Origin: Haemonchus contortus
Taxonomy: Eukaryota; Nematoda; Chromadorea; Rhabditida; Trichostrongylidae
Reading direction: 5' to 3'
Length of the DNA stretch: 64,000 nt
Assembly (NCBI GenBank): GCA_000469685.2
Contig: LS997564.1
Span: forward strand, 22,478,960-22,542,959
The notes beneath the pieces were generated by a model that was not told the origin of the DNA, ran no database searches, and worked only from the letters and a program-made list of their open reading frames with translations. Shown piece after piece: positions 53,203 through 64,000 of the stretch. The stretch's first letter is position 1. The number at the start of each line of letters is the position of its first letter. Position numbers and translations under genes: made by a program.

Positions 53203-56200
53203 ATGGAGCATAGAGCTCCTGCTGCTCACTCTTCCGATTCTCAATTAGGCCGTGCTCAACGTTATCGTAGAATCGTAGTCTTGGACGACTCCTCGGCTAG
53301 CACGCATTCAGAAAGGTATCGTTACTATAAATATTTCATCGATTCCGCAAATGCAAGCGTAGGCGCTTGCTCTTTGACTTTCGGAAGCAACGTGAAACCC
53401 TTGCTTGGTTTTCTTGTAACGTTGGAATTTGAAAGAGAACTCGCTTTTTCGCTTTAACTCCTGATGATTTCGGTTTAAGCGTAAGTGGGATATGTGCCAG
53501 GGTTGTCAAGGAAGACATTTTTAAAGCTGCAAAGCTATTATTAAGATTGAAGTTTTTCTGTCAGCAAATCGGTTTCGTTCTACCCCATCAATGATGATGT
53601 CCCGTGCTGGACGGGTTAGATTGATGTGGGGATAGTATGTCTAAAATGTGCCCTGAATTCTTAAACGTACGAAAGATCAGAATGAAATTAAGCAGAATTC
53701 CAATGTTGTTCGGAAACGATAAAGTCAAAGTCATTCAAACGATAAAGCAACAACAATAACATCAATGGGAAATGGCGAGCATTTCCATCTCAACTGCGGA
53801 TACCCGCACTTAGTATGAATGCGCCCACTTTAGTCATTCCACCTGCGGTTAACAACGGCCCTCTAATTGCACATCTAAGAAGGCACTTCAGGCTCTGTTG
53901 TACAACCGTCAATTTGCTGTATAAACTGCGTTCCAGTACTTAATTTCCGTTTCTTATACGTATTCGCTCGGTCTAATACGCACGCATTTCAGCCAAGCCC
54001 AGGAAGGACACTCAAGCAGTTCTTTGACAAGTGGTATTGAGAGAGAGACATCGCTTGTTGACGAGGTTAGTTCTTGTACTTCATTAAAATCAAACATTTG
54101 TACGTGTATTTTTAATATTGCTCCTCAAGTAAGAGATTACAATTGGCGCAACTTTCAAACGGCCTCCTTGCGTTGCTTAGGTAGGAAAAGTGAGTAGGTG
54201 GGGCAGGAAATCTGAGGAATATTTCGCGAATCCCATGATGAACGAGTTCGATTTACCCACGGGACTTTAAATGGTATCTTGGTATGTCGATAGAATTTGG
54301 AATGCTTATCGAAATAGAAAATTACCACTGACTAGATGAGTTCACCAATAAAGCAATTACCGCAAAAATTTCGCTTACTCGAGACCTGAAGTTAGTGCCT
54401 ATCGAAAGGGGCGATTGACTCAATGACGGCAAGCGTCGTCGTGGTGTAATGGTAATTCCCTCGCTTCGATTTTTTTCAAACACAAAGCGCTTCAGTTTCT
54501 GCCATTGATAGGATCCCGCGACTCTTTTACTCATGCTATAGTTTTACACAGCTTAGGTGCTCTAACATGGTTTTGTCCCATCAATTCCTCCTTTCGATTT
54601 TCAATATGTGAAGATCCAACTCAAGTTCGCAAGGTAAGGAGCATCTGAAAACACCTAAATAAAAAAAACGGGGCATTTTCTAGTATAGGTTGGGCAGTGC
54701 CCAGTGCAAACTACTACATAATCGCTTCATAAACAAAAAAATTCAAGCAGAACATGTCTTTAAAGCATTTAAAAGGCGTCTGACCTTAGCTTAAATCATC
54801 GAGTTGTGGGACAAGTCCCGACTCACGGCGTCCCCACCATAAATTCAATCCCGACGTCAAAGCCCGTCGCCATTCACTCTTCTTCTAACGTAAAGTGTGA
54901 CCGCGATCAATGCTTTCACAGCCATAGTCGCGACTGCCTATCCTTGGGTTGGATTCTCTTATCTAGGGAAACTTTGCTTCAAACAAGCCGTGTCTTCGAC
55001 TTCGTCAGGAACACGCCTCGCAAGCACTACCACATTTCCCATGAACTCGGTACTCAAGGCTCTACCATAATCACTCCAGTAGAGTATGTAAATGCTCTTT
55101 GGGTAAAGTGAAGACGGCTGCTTGAAAGGTTCATTACACCGGAGTCGGTCTTGTCTATGCTCCAGACTTATATATCAATTGGAAATGAAAAGGTCATAGT
55201 CTCAACATTTTTGCGATAATCGAGGCGATTTCTGTCCAGTAGACGAACCTTATTTATTTACATTTGCAAGCACATGTCATGGCAAAACGGGATGAAAAGA
55301 TAGCAAGGAAGGTGAGAATGGATTCTAAACAAATAAAGCGCAGTAGAACACTAGTAAGAATTCCCATGGCTAAGATAACGAAATATAGCTCTGTCCATCT
55401 GAAGATGAGTTTTTGCTGAGTGTCCTTCCTATTCCTGCATATATAGAGAGATGCCTTCGTATTTTATAAGGCATCTTTCTTTAGAGGAAATTTCTCTGTT
55501 ACAGCACCTACCTTAGCCTATAGAAAGTGGTCTATAATTGTAGGGTCACATTTCCTCTTCAATCAAGCCCAGGCTTGGCTTCGTGATGCACAGTGAATAT
55601 CTTTCACCCAAGACGCTTTTGCAGGAAAGTGATTGCGAATCTGAAACGGAGGAAGAAGGTTGTGCAACGGAATCCTTTATTGTATCCGACAATGAATATC
55701 TCACCGGTAAAGTTCGTTATTCTTTTGTCTTTGGAAAAGTAAATTGAAAGTTCATCACAATTTTGGAGTTTTCCAAACTCATCAGTTTTTCGGATTTTAA
55801 AATAGGATTTCTCGAAGGCTCACAATGAAAGAGCAGAAAAAGACGACAATTAAATCTGATCCGTTCATGGAATGGTACCAAGTCACACAGTAGGGGTTCT
55901 GCACCGTATGAGTGTATTCATCACAAATACTCCGATGTTTCCTACAATGTCTCGGTCTAATGGATAATAGAAATAGACGTGGTTTTGAAGTTTGTGGCAC
56001 GTCTGGTATTGTCAAAGTGATTGCATGCTTTATAGAGACAAGCGTGTTTTTTTTCTGCTAGAAAGTGAGCTTTATAACATCAGCACTCGAGCACTGTGCT
56101 AGCAGTTATAAGTTCGTTTTTGAACTTCCTTCGGTGGAAGACTTTCGCAGTCTAAACTATACTGTTCTAATTTCCGGAAAAGATTCCTCACCCTTGAGAT

Positions 56201-59200
56201 AGGTTTGAAATGTAGCACTCATTTTTAACGTGTGTTGCTTAGCTACTGATCTGTTTTCGATCGAAGGTTTCTGTTTTCCGTCCAAAAATTATCAAAAGCT
56301 AATTTAATGAAAATCGTACAATGCGATGTTTGAAAAGACTCATAAATGTTTTCTTTGCCGTAGGAAATTGTATAAGGAAGCATTTGTTCGGAGAAAAATA
56401 CGTTGTTTGGCAATTAACCTGAAACTCTAATTTTCTTTATAGATGATGCATCCTTCCTATCGAGATCCGAATCTGATTTTTCATATGGAGAGGAAGTTCT
56501 GCCAACTACTACGAGAAAAGTGTTGCCTCAACGATGTGCTAAGGTTTCTGATTTTCCATACCATTGACAGTCTTGTATTCATTTCGTTCAGATCGTCTCG
56601 GGTGGAAAGCCACTGAATCAACGGAAGGAAATAGCAAAAGCTCCATATGCTTGCAACGGTGTGGTCTATCAATATTGAAAAGTATGTTAAATCATAAAGC
56701 GGAATATGTAGTCATTTGCAGATGATTTTTACAATGAAGAATGTCATAGTGATCTCGTGGAACACAACGTATTGAGTGGTAGCGACGATGCTGCATTTTC
56801 ACCAGCGCTAAAACAAGGAAAGGTGGGAGTTTGCGTCATTGAGTATCCAACTTCGGTTTTTGATTCTTAACCCATTGACGACAATGCAGTCCATATGTGG
56901 ACTGCTCTTTTTCGGTCATGTGGGACCAGGCAGTCCATATGTGGACTGCAGTGTACTTTTTGTTTTATTCATCTATATTTCCACTTTTTTGACAATTTTT
57001 CTTCTCTTCTTCTTTTCTCAAAACATTACATCGGCCTAAATAAAACTACATACAGCATGGTTCTGGAAAATATTCTTATTTGTAACTGTAAAGGTGCTTT
57101 TTCGGAGGAGTACATTACCTTGGTGAATACTTGGTTTTTTGAACAATTTCAAAAAATGAGATACTTTGAAAAGACGTCGTCATCAGCGTTCTTGCTGTTA
57201 TCGACCGAATGCAAATCTCGTAATAGTTTTCCGAAACGATTTCTGGTAATGATTGAACTCATAATTGAATGACCATTAGACTGAGTGCCGGTTCTATAAT
57301 CAAGATCAATAATTACTCAAGGTGGGCATTCTTACCGAAGCCATATGAAGGAGTATTCCGGAAAACTTATGAATTTCTCTCATGAACTTCAAGAAATGGA
57401 CATGCTGGACCATGTAGTCTACATGTAGGCTGCAGTCGCGAGTGGACTAAAAGCGCACCGGTCCCTCGCGGCGCTTTTCCCGCCAAAAGTGATGGTCGTC
57501 AATGGGTTAAAACATTCATAGATTTATGTGGTGTGCAGAAAAGCTTCGATTTTTGTCGGAAACATAGAGTTGAACTGTTAAACTTGCGGGGGGAGGGGGG
57601 CGGTCTAGGCGTTACTTCTCCATTTATCGATCAAACACATAAAGTAGACTACAATTAGATTGAAGAAAGGAAATTTTTATTTTGGGAAGTGACGTTGTTG
57701 TGATCTTCGTGAATTCACTTTTTCCCAAACTTTTTTGCGATCTGCCTTATTTGCTCTACAATAGTAACCCATGAACTATTTTCTGTTTCATGCATTATAC
57801 TTTCCCACCTTGAGCAGTCAAGTGGTGAGAGGGAAATCACGAAGCGGGCTTCGATAGATGCAATCTGCTTTTCAGGAAAGTCGGAAGGGAAAGTCTGGAG
57901 GAACAGTCACTTACTCCGACAGCGCTGAAAGCAGTGCAGATGATAACTTTGAAAACTGTGAGTGTACCAGTGATATCTACTTCGACCTCAATTGAGCATT
58001 TGCGGTAAAAAGAGATTTTGTAAAACAGATTTGGCGAAACTTCGTCAGAATAGATCAACCACAAACGAGGACGGCGGTCGGAAGGGCCATGATGACAGCA
58101 GGTGCGGAATTCTTGCTTTTTTGGCTATTACTGATCAGCTTCTTTATTCCATCAGCCTGAATAGATTCCGTTTAGTTTCGTTGTTAGCGATGACTATGTC
58201 TCCAGCTCTACGAGCTCTGAAGATGAAGTGACTGATGACTCTTGGACTCCGAGTGAGCAGGATGGAGAGGATCGTGGAATTCGAAGTGAGTCTCAAAAGT
58301 TGTTTTAGTTTTTTAACGATTGCATTTTGGCTTTTTTACTAGTCTTCCACCTTCACCGACCTTAACGAATCCTTCCAGAGCAAAACTTGCTGAATTCAAT
58401 CAAAGATTCGTTCAGTAGCCCGTCTGTGCTGTTGAAATCGAGAAAGGTCTGTGTATTTGTTGCTTTCAATCTCTGTTGACTATATTTTTTCTGTTTACCC
58501 ATATTTGGAACAGTGCTAAGGAGTTGGTCATACAGTTTTCCTTGTACAGGTAGCGGACCCGGAAGAACACTTCCTCATTTCGCTGTCATCTGATTATTCG
58601 GAAAGACGGCATCCAGAAGCTGAAATATATGTGAAGAGAGGTATTAAAAACGAGAAACTCCGGATGGAACTCACTTCTCGTCTCTTCGATATTTTTCGTA
58701 GACAGTGTTTCAAAAATGAGGTAAGAACGGTGGTGTAATCATTTTCTTTAGGAGCATGACTTAATTGCCCTGATAAAGATATCTGAGGTGGCGGTAGTTT
58801 AGTGGCAAGGGGTGCACTATCACACACGCATGATCCGAGCATCGAATCCTAGATCTATGCCCGCCCAAGCGCACTAAACCTCCCATACCTTCAGGGTGAA
58901 TTCAGCGGTATCAGACTAGTCTGGGTGAGTGAAAACCTTGCCCTGTAATTTGGCTTACCACCGCAAGACAATGTGTACAACACGTTCGCTTCAAAACGGC
59001 AGTACGATTATGAGTGGAAGTCGAATGGGTGGGGTATCTCAAAACGGTGATATGATCAGTTTATATATGAGCATGACTTAGATTGCCATGATATAGGCGT
59101 CTGAGACGGAGATAGTTTAGTGGCGAGTAGCGCACTATCTCACACGCATGATTCGAACATCGAATGGGGGCATCTCAAAAACGGGGCTGATCTGCGCCGA

Positions 59201-62200
59201 GGACTATCCTTCATCATTATAGATACCTGAGTTCCTTCCCGTGAAGTGGAACAACCGATTATACAAAACAGCTGGGATGTGCCGAAATATGTCGGATCGC
59301 ACGAGCTGGATAGAATTGTCGCCAAAAGTGTGCAGTACTCCTGGTATAATGCTTGACTTCACGTTTTACATGAGACTCAATTCTTGATAGTTCCGGTATA
59401 ATTTAGATCGAGTCCGCGATACTCTTATTCATGAGTTGTGTCACGCAGCGGTATGGGTAGTAGACGGAAAACGAAAGGAGGGGCACGGTCCTCTTTGGAA
59501 GAAATGGTATGTTTCCGCTTTCTTATTTGACAGTTGTATTACATCCCGAAGCCAGTTAGTGCTTATTTACTTATATACTTTACTTTGATACTTTGATGTT
59601 CTATTGGCTTTCGGTCTTCTCAGCGAAGACAGCAGCTTTCCATACCGCCCAGTCTCTCGCGACTTGCATCCATGGTAGGTCCCTTCCGCGGAAATTTTTG
59701 GAAAACAAATCTATCCATCTAGTTGGTCGTGGTCCTAATGGTCGTGTTTTGTTTTTTGAAAGCCATTCTGTGACTCCACCTGTGTTCTTTTCAGCGAAGT
59801 AGATGACCGGTCCAGCATTGCTTTCTACTGAGGCGGGTCTTTCGAATGCGATCCTTTTCCTTCACCAAGGTCCGGGCATCGCAAGTGTTGGTAGCACTGC
59901 TGACGTCAACTGATCTTCAGAAGACATCTTTTCAATCCACGATGAGCAAGTCTAGTTGTCAGGCCACATTTCACTCGCGTAGTAAATCGCTGGCAATATT
60001 TAGGCGTTGAACATCAATGCCCTCAACTTTGGGTCGCTGACCAGGAATCTGACTTCACGGATTGAACCGAAAGCTGCCCATGCAGCACGTTTCCTCCCTC
60101 TCTCTTCCATTCTCCGTTTCAGTTTAGAAAAAATATTGTTCGTCAATTTTCAGCTCTTTTCCCGGGTACACTTAGGATTTCGCTTTCTCGGCAGGTAGAG
60201 ATTGTGAATGTTTGTGATTACATGAGGAGGACATTTTACATAGAGGTAAAAAAAATCGTACTTGTCATAAAAATTTAAAGACGCAGTACACGATGATAAT
60301 GTTTTCCAAAACTCATGAATTTGCGACTCCCAAGTATGCAATATGGTGCAAAAATGGCCTAGATGGACACAATAAAGGCTAATAATTGTATGCCGCAACT
60401 GCAGTCAAAAACTTTGTAAAAGATTTTGGGTTATTGCTTTTGTCGACACTATCAAAAAGCCCCCTCAAATCGATGATCGTGAGACATAACGACATTATAC
60501 TTCCGAGACTCTTCGATCAGTCTTGTGATCAATGCGCGCTCAATGAATTTCGGTAACCGAATGATAGCAAGTCAATTCACTCATTTTTTGAAGCTGTGAC
60601 TCGATGAGCTTTTAGTTGCAACTGCCTTTTAATCTTCACTCTACATTTACTTCTGCATATTTGTTAATGGACTCCTTTTCAGGGCTGCCCAATGTATGCA
60701 ACGATTTCCCTTTTTGCCCGTAATTGGTAGATGTCACGATTATGAAATCGATGCCAAATTCATTTATGAGTGTGGAGGATGTGGTCAAAAGTGAGTGTTT
60801 GGCAATAGTCTTCGTTTAGTGCACGTCCTACTCAGCACATTCGTTACAAGATAGTAGTTGTTATGATAAGAGGGTGAAAGTGGTCTCGATGTGCGAAAAA
60901 TAAATCCGACGATAAGGAGGCTATTAAGAGGAACACATGAGGGTGTTCTGTTGTCTACAAGCTATCATAGAGACAATGCGTTTCCTACACCTTTTTCTAT
61001 GAGCTGCCATCTGCAATCAGAATTATTATGTACTTTATTCGATCTTGCTCTATTTGTATTTACTTTTTTACTTCTGGGGTCAAACATTCTCCAGTGATGT
61101 AAATCTCACGAGATCTCACGTAAAAGAAACAGTGGGGAGGAATGGAGGATGCAGTACGCGTTCTGTTCTGCGTTCTGCGTTCCTTTTTCGTTTTGAGCTC
61201 TTCTTCATATTCCGTAAGTGAGCCATTCGGATTGCTCGGTTAGTGTAGGCATCTGTTTAGTTTTTTGGGAGGTTTCAATTTTTGATAATTCAATCAACCC
61301 TTCGGATGGTGCCTGCTAACGTTGCTGGAAGTGTCAACAACAATATCAATAGTGGCATTGTTGGCTTTCCAGTGGTTGATGGCTGTATGAGTTTTTCTTG
61401 GCATATGATATGAGAGTGTAGCAAGAAAGCGATTCTCTGTAGAGTCACCGAAAGAACATGCGTAGCGCTCGTAGATTAAATGCAAGATGTACACCGAATT
61501 TTCATACCCGCAGCTACATGTATCCATGTCATATCGCACGCTTTATTAAACTGATTTACCAAGGCCCTACTGCTAACACTAAAGGTGAGTTCGCTCACTG
61601 ACCATCGGCTCTTCTATTCGAGACACTTACAAACCTTAATTTTTGTTACCACTGCCTATCAAACATTTCTGCGATCCATAAACTCCCCGCATAAAATACT
61701 CGGGTACCAAAATTTACCATGATTATGAGAGACACCGTCGTTCTTAACACTTGCCAAGGTGCTCTTCAGCTGCCTTTCTAGCACTAGCAATCTACGACCT
61801 CGTCCTTACCTAATGGAACAGGAAAGTATGTGCAAGTCTACAGTGTAACCTCTTGTCAGATCTGTCAATAGTTGTCACTTTCTGTCGCCAATATAATACT
61901 TTAATCCCTTGACGCCTTGTGGTTAGTGTCAAAGCTCCACCATTAATAAGGCAAAATAGATCTAGTGGCTTTCGCCGTATGTCTTCATTAGCTCCTGTCA
62001 CCTCTATCAAATGCTTTTATCTTTTGTCAACGACTACTTTTTGGCTTTCAAGTTCTAATGCTACTTGAGGAATCTCCTAAGTTGTTACGAACTTTTATCA
62101 CCCCACTTCTATCAGTGCTCCATCTAGTCTCCTTCATCCCATCGAAAACTTGAGCATTCTGGGTCTAAGGGAATAGGGGTTGTGAAAATATGACTGAAAT

Positions 62201-63284
62201 CGCACACAAATATACCTTCGCTTCTGATCTCATCTTTTACATTTGTCTCAATAGCTATTAGAAGAACTAAATGTGTGATCGGAGGTCAATTCTAATGGGT
62301 TGTACGAAAAGTTCTTGCCGATTTTGAACACCCTTGGTTTATCAAGTGTTTTGAAAAGATCGTCGGCATGACCTCATAGAGTCATACATTTTTAGAAATC
62401 TAATCTATATCCCTCCTAGTTATGTTGATTTTTTTGAAGATCCTTTGTGTAGGGCTTGAGTGAAAGTGGAGGACAATCGCGTGCTTGTTCGCCATCTAAT
62501 GCTTTTCTTCTATCGCAAAGGAAAGAATGCAGCTCAAACCTCGAGAAAGATCTGTGGCGTTTACGGAGAGAATGCTCAACATGAACGTACAGTTCGTAAG
62601 TGATTTGTGAGGTTTAAGCGGGGTGAATTCAACCTTGAAGATCGGGAGCGCGCAGGGAAGCCATCATCACTTGAAGAGGATCAAATCAAAGTGTCAATCG
62701 AAAAGGATCGGCAGAAAGTCCAGAAATCGGCATGAACCTTTCGGACAACCCAATATATACATACATCACTCATTAATTTTTAACCGACCATGCTGCTATC
62801 TATTTTATATCTAAGTCGAGTCTCTCAAGTTGTCTTTAGTATCGTTGCCTACTCTTTGAACCTGGTCTTTGAATTTTTGCAGGGTGAGACGTCACACCAA
62901 ATCACTCAATATTGATCAGAAGATATGCGGTATCTGCAAATGCCGTTTTACACTTCAAGTGCGTACGCGCAAGAAAAAAGACGCAGTTGGAAATGAAACA
63001 TCAGAGCTGAATCCGTTCGCTAAGTTCGTCAAGGAGAATTACGGAAAACATAAAGGCCCAGGTGTTAAACACGGCGAGGTAGGTCAAATTTTATATTCAC
63101 ATGGCAGGTTTTCTTCCAATTTGAAGTTGATATTTAGGTGATGCGTATTCTGGCACAGCTTTATAAAGAGAAAAGTGCAACTAAAGATGATATCGGTGAT
63201 ACTAATGAGCAGGTGTCTCATGATATGAGCATCACTGAGTCTACTGAGCCTCTTGACATGAGCACACTTTCCATACATGATTAA
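53203..63284 (+). CDS. gcna-1: GCNA-type nuclear acidic protein with SprT-like metalloprotease domain, about 16 exons
   Basis: Exons: 53203-53315, 53993-54065, 55625-55706, 56443-56535 (or to 56543), 56592-56681, 56722-56822, 57876-57957, 58029-58101, 58176-58285, 58379-58446, 58550-58720, 59223-59343, 59407-59506, 60683-60790, 62883-63078, 63138-63284; 575 codons. The N-terminal half is acidic and disordered (ESDCESETEEEG, SSTSSEDEVTDDSW) with SUMO-interaction-like motifs RIVVLDD and SFIVSD. The SprT domain follows: RLFDIFRRQCF, PVKWNNRLYKTAGMCRN, RVRDTLIHELCHAAVWV (HELCH 401-405, His419 in EGHGPLWK), then a zinc ribbon YECGGCGQK ... ICGICKCRF. GCNA/SPRTN relatives cut DNA-protein crosslinks and guard germline genomes. 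All zinc ligands are present. The exon 4 donor is uncertain because the stronger GT gives another phase. Confidence 0.92.
56871..57506. mobile_element. piggyBac-type MITE in GCNA intron 6
   Basis: Flanked by TTAA on both sides (56,867-56,870 and 57,507-57,510). Terminal inverted repeats CCCATTGACGAC are perfect over 12 bp. 636 bp, no transposase. Near the left end the palindrome GCAGTCCATATGTGGACTGC occurs twice (56,886-56,905 and 56,930-56,949), and a diverged version lies near 57,410-57,436. Confidence 0.88.
58750..59165 (+). repeat. Dimer of a tRNA-derived SINE in GCNA intron 11
   Basis: Two units about 300 bp apart. Each has GAGCATGACTTA, then a box A (GGTAGTTTAGTGGC and GATAGTTTAGTGGC) and a box B-like (GAGCATCGAATCC and GAACATCGAAT). 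The phrase ATCTCAAAACGG also follows both units. Confidence 0.6.
59585..60560 (-). pseudogene. RTE LINE remnants in GCNA intron 13
   Basis: The minus strand has an RT block at 60,420-60,560 (TRLIEESRKYNVVMSHD, FDSVD) and the C-terminal region at 59,590-60,150 (GRKRAAWAAFGSIREV, LPAIYYASEMW, GPRPTR, DLPWMQVARDWAVWKAAVFA). About 260 bp between them match nothing recognised. Many stops; long dead. Confidence 0.75.
62296..62760 (+). pseudogene. mariner 5' fragment in GCNA intron 14
   Basis: Starts with the terminal repeat GGTTGTACGAAAAGTTCTTG, then a leader and the N-terminal transposase (VKVEDNRVLVRHLMLFFYRK, KNAAQTSRKICGVYGEN, SSLEEDQIKVSIEKD). It is the same family as 41.8 kb. It ends before the catalytic domain. 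Confidence 0.78.
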
Positions 63285-63572
63285 TGGCTCGGCTTCTTAA
63301 GTAATAGGAATTGGATTGTCTTGAAAGCCTTACCTGCTTGATGTGTTCTCAAGAATTATCTTTTTTGCCTAGTACCCTTCAGGATATTTTCATCAATTGT
63401 ATGAAATACATAGGAACAGTTACAGCTTGTCGTGGATCTCATATTTTATATCGTTTACATTTCAAATGTTTCTTATATCGATATTGATTGTAATGTTTAT
63501 TTGAGTGCTCATTTTATGACTATTTTGATAGTGCTGAATTTTACTACTACCCAACTTGAGTGAAGTCTTCCT

Positions 63573-63578
63573 TTTATT
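63573..63578 (-). terminator. AATAAA overlapping a stop codon
   Basis: On the minus strand AAATAAAAGG contains both the in-frame TAA (63,574-63,576) and AATAAA. If used, the 3' untranslated region would be only some tens of bases. Confidence 0.5.
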
Positions 63579-64000
63579 TGAACAATCGTTGTGAGAATAA
63601 CTGTGTGAAGTATGAGTCGCATCGAAGGACGGGAAAATGCTTGATAGCGCTGGTCCGCGCTAACGAATATAGACTTGGGGGTCCACTGAAAATACCAAGG
63701 TGAAATCCACATTTGTACATTTCATTTTGGCATGAGAATGCCTTACCGATGTCGAATATTTCGCATTACTGGACTTCCATTGACTTCGTCTTCGAGAACT
63801 ACTATAGCACTGCCATCAGCGCACACATCCATAGTGACTTCATATTCGTCGTTGTCCACACTAGTCACTTTGTGCCACCTTTGACAATATTTTTATCATT
63901 TACGAAGAGTCTTTTTGAATTTGAACACTTACCCATCCGCATCAAGCTTCCACACACTCAGGGTAGCTATTTGCGTGGTATTTTGAGTGACTACCCACAG
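63574..64000 (-). CDS. Last three exons of an unrecognised gene convergent with GCNA
   Basis: Minus-strand exons: 63,933 to beyond 64,000; 63,747-63,878; 63,574-63,685. Junction phases agree (GATGG|GTAAGT, acceptor TCAAAG; CATCG|GTAAGG, acceptor TTTTCAG). The joined sequence includes TTQIATLSVWKLDADGWHKV, EYEVTMDVCADGSAIVVLED and a basic C-terminus. Alternating hydrophobic and polar residues with D-G turns suggest beta strands, possibly a propeller blade, but I do not recognise the family. The stop codon of this gene is 290 bp from that of GCNA. Confidence 0.6.

Noticed and set aside
55450..55490. Hairpin AGATGCCTT/AAGGCATCT as a microRNA or terminator
   Set aside because: Only a 9-bp stem with a 10-base loop in an intron; too short for a microRNA precursor.

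Overview
This window is nuclear DNA from a nematode, most likely a strongylid of the hookworm type. The reasons are: genes made of many small exons with TTTCAG-like acceptors, at least one acceptor placed directly before an ATG (compatible with spliced-leader trans-splicing), and a repeat load of RTE and CR1 LINEs, BEL/Pao, Penelope-like elements (PLEs), mariner and small MITEs. The genus is an inference; nothing in the sequence fixes it. There are no prokaryotic genes, rRNAs or CRISPR arrays.

Host genes. (1) 10.2-10.8 kb (+): the last two exons of a probable single-pass membrane protein. (2) 17.2-41.1 kb (+): a PLP-dependent aromatic-amino-acid-decarboxylase family gene. I pieced it together from 15 exons whose phases all agree (about 594 residues). 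It is spread over 24 kb because its introns hold a PLE, RTE debris, foldback elements, a complete BEL-type LTR element, a PLE fragment and simple repeats. (3) 53.2-63.3 kb (+): a GCNA/SprT-family nuclear acidic protease gene, about 16 exons and 575 residues, with a SUMO-interaction-like motif, an acidic region, HELCH and a zinc ribbon. (4) 63.6-64.0 kb (-): the 3' end of an unrecognised gene convergent with GCNA, whose stop codon lies inside its AATAAA.

Mobile DNA. 6.6-8.8 kb: decayed RTE. 13.7-17.1 and 18.0-20.0 kb: two PLEs, each a head-to-head inverted pair of copies with an outward-pointing hammerhead-ribozyme motif at each outer end. 31.45-34.67 kb: BEL/Pao-like element with 193-bp LTRs, a 5-bp target duplication, a tRNA-Gly primer site, gag and protease, but no reverse transcriptase; a second pair of zinc knuckles stands where the polymerase should begin. 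41.8-42.9 kb: mariner. 47.5-51.7 kb: CR1-like LINE holding a nested short retroposon and lying between inverted repeat arms, one arm split by a 955-bp MITE. 56.9-57.5 kb: TTAA-flanked piggyBac-type MITE inside GCNA. Three foldback elements with the same termini (20.9, 45.4 and 52.6 kb) form one family.

The most notable findings are the four hammerhead motifs flanking the two PLE pairs and the chimeric, RT-less BEL element with an in-frame UAG between gag and protease. All coordinates were derived by hand from splice signals, reading frames and visual alignment; no search was run.
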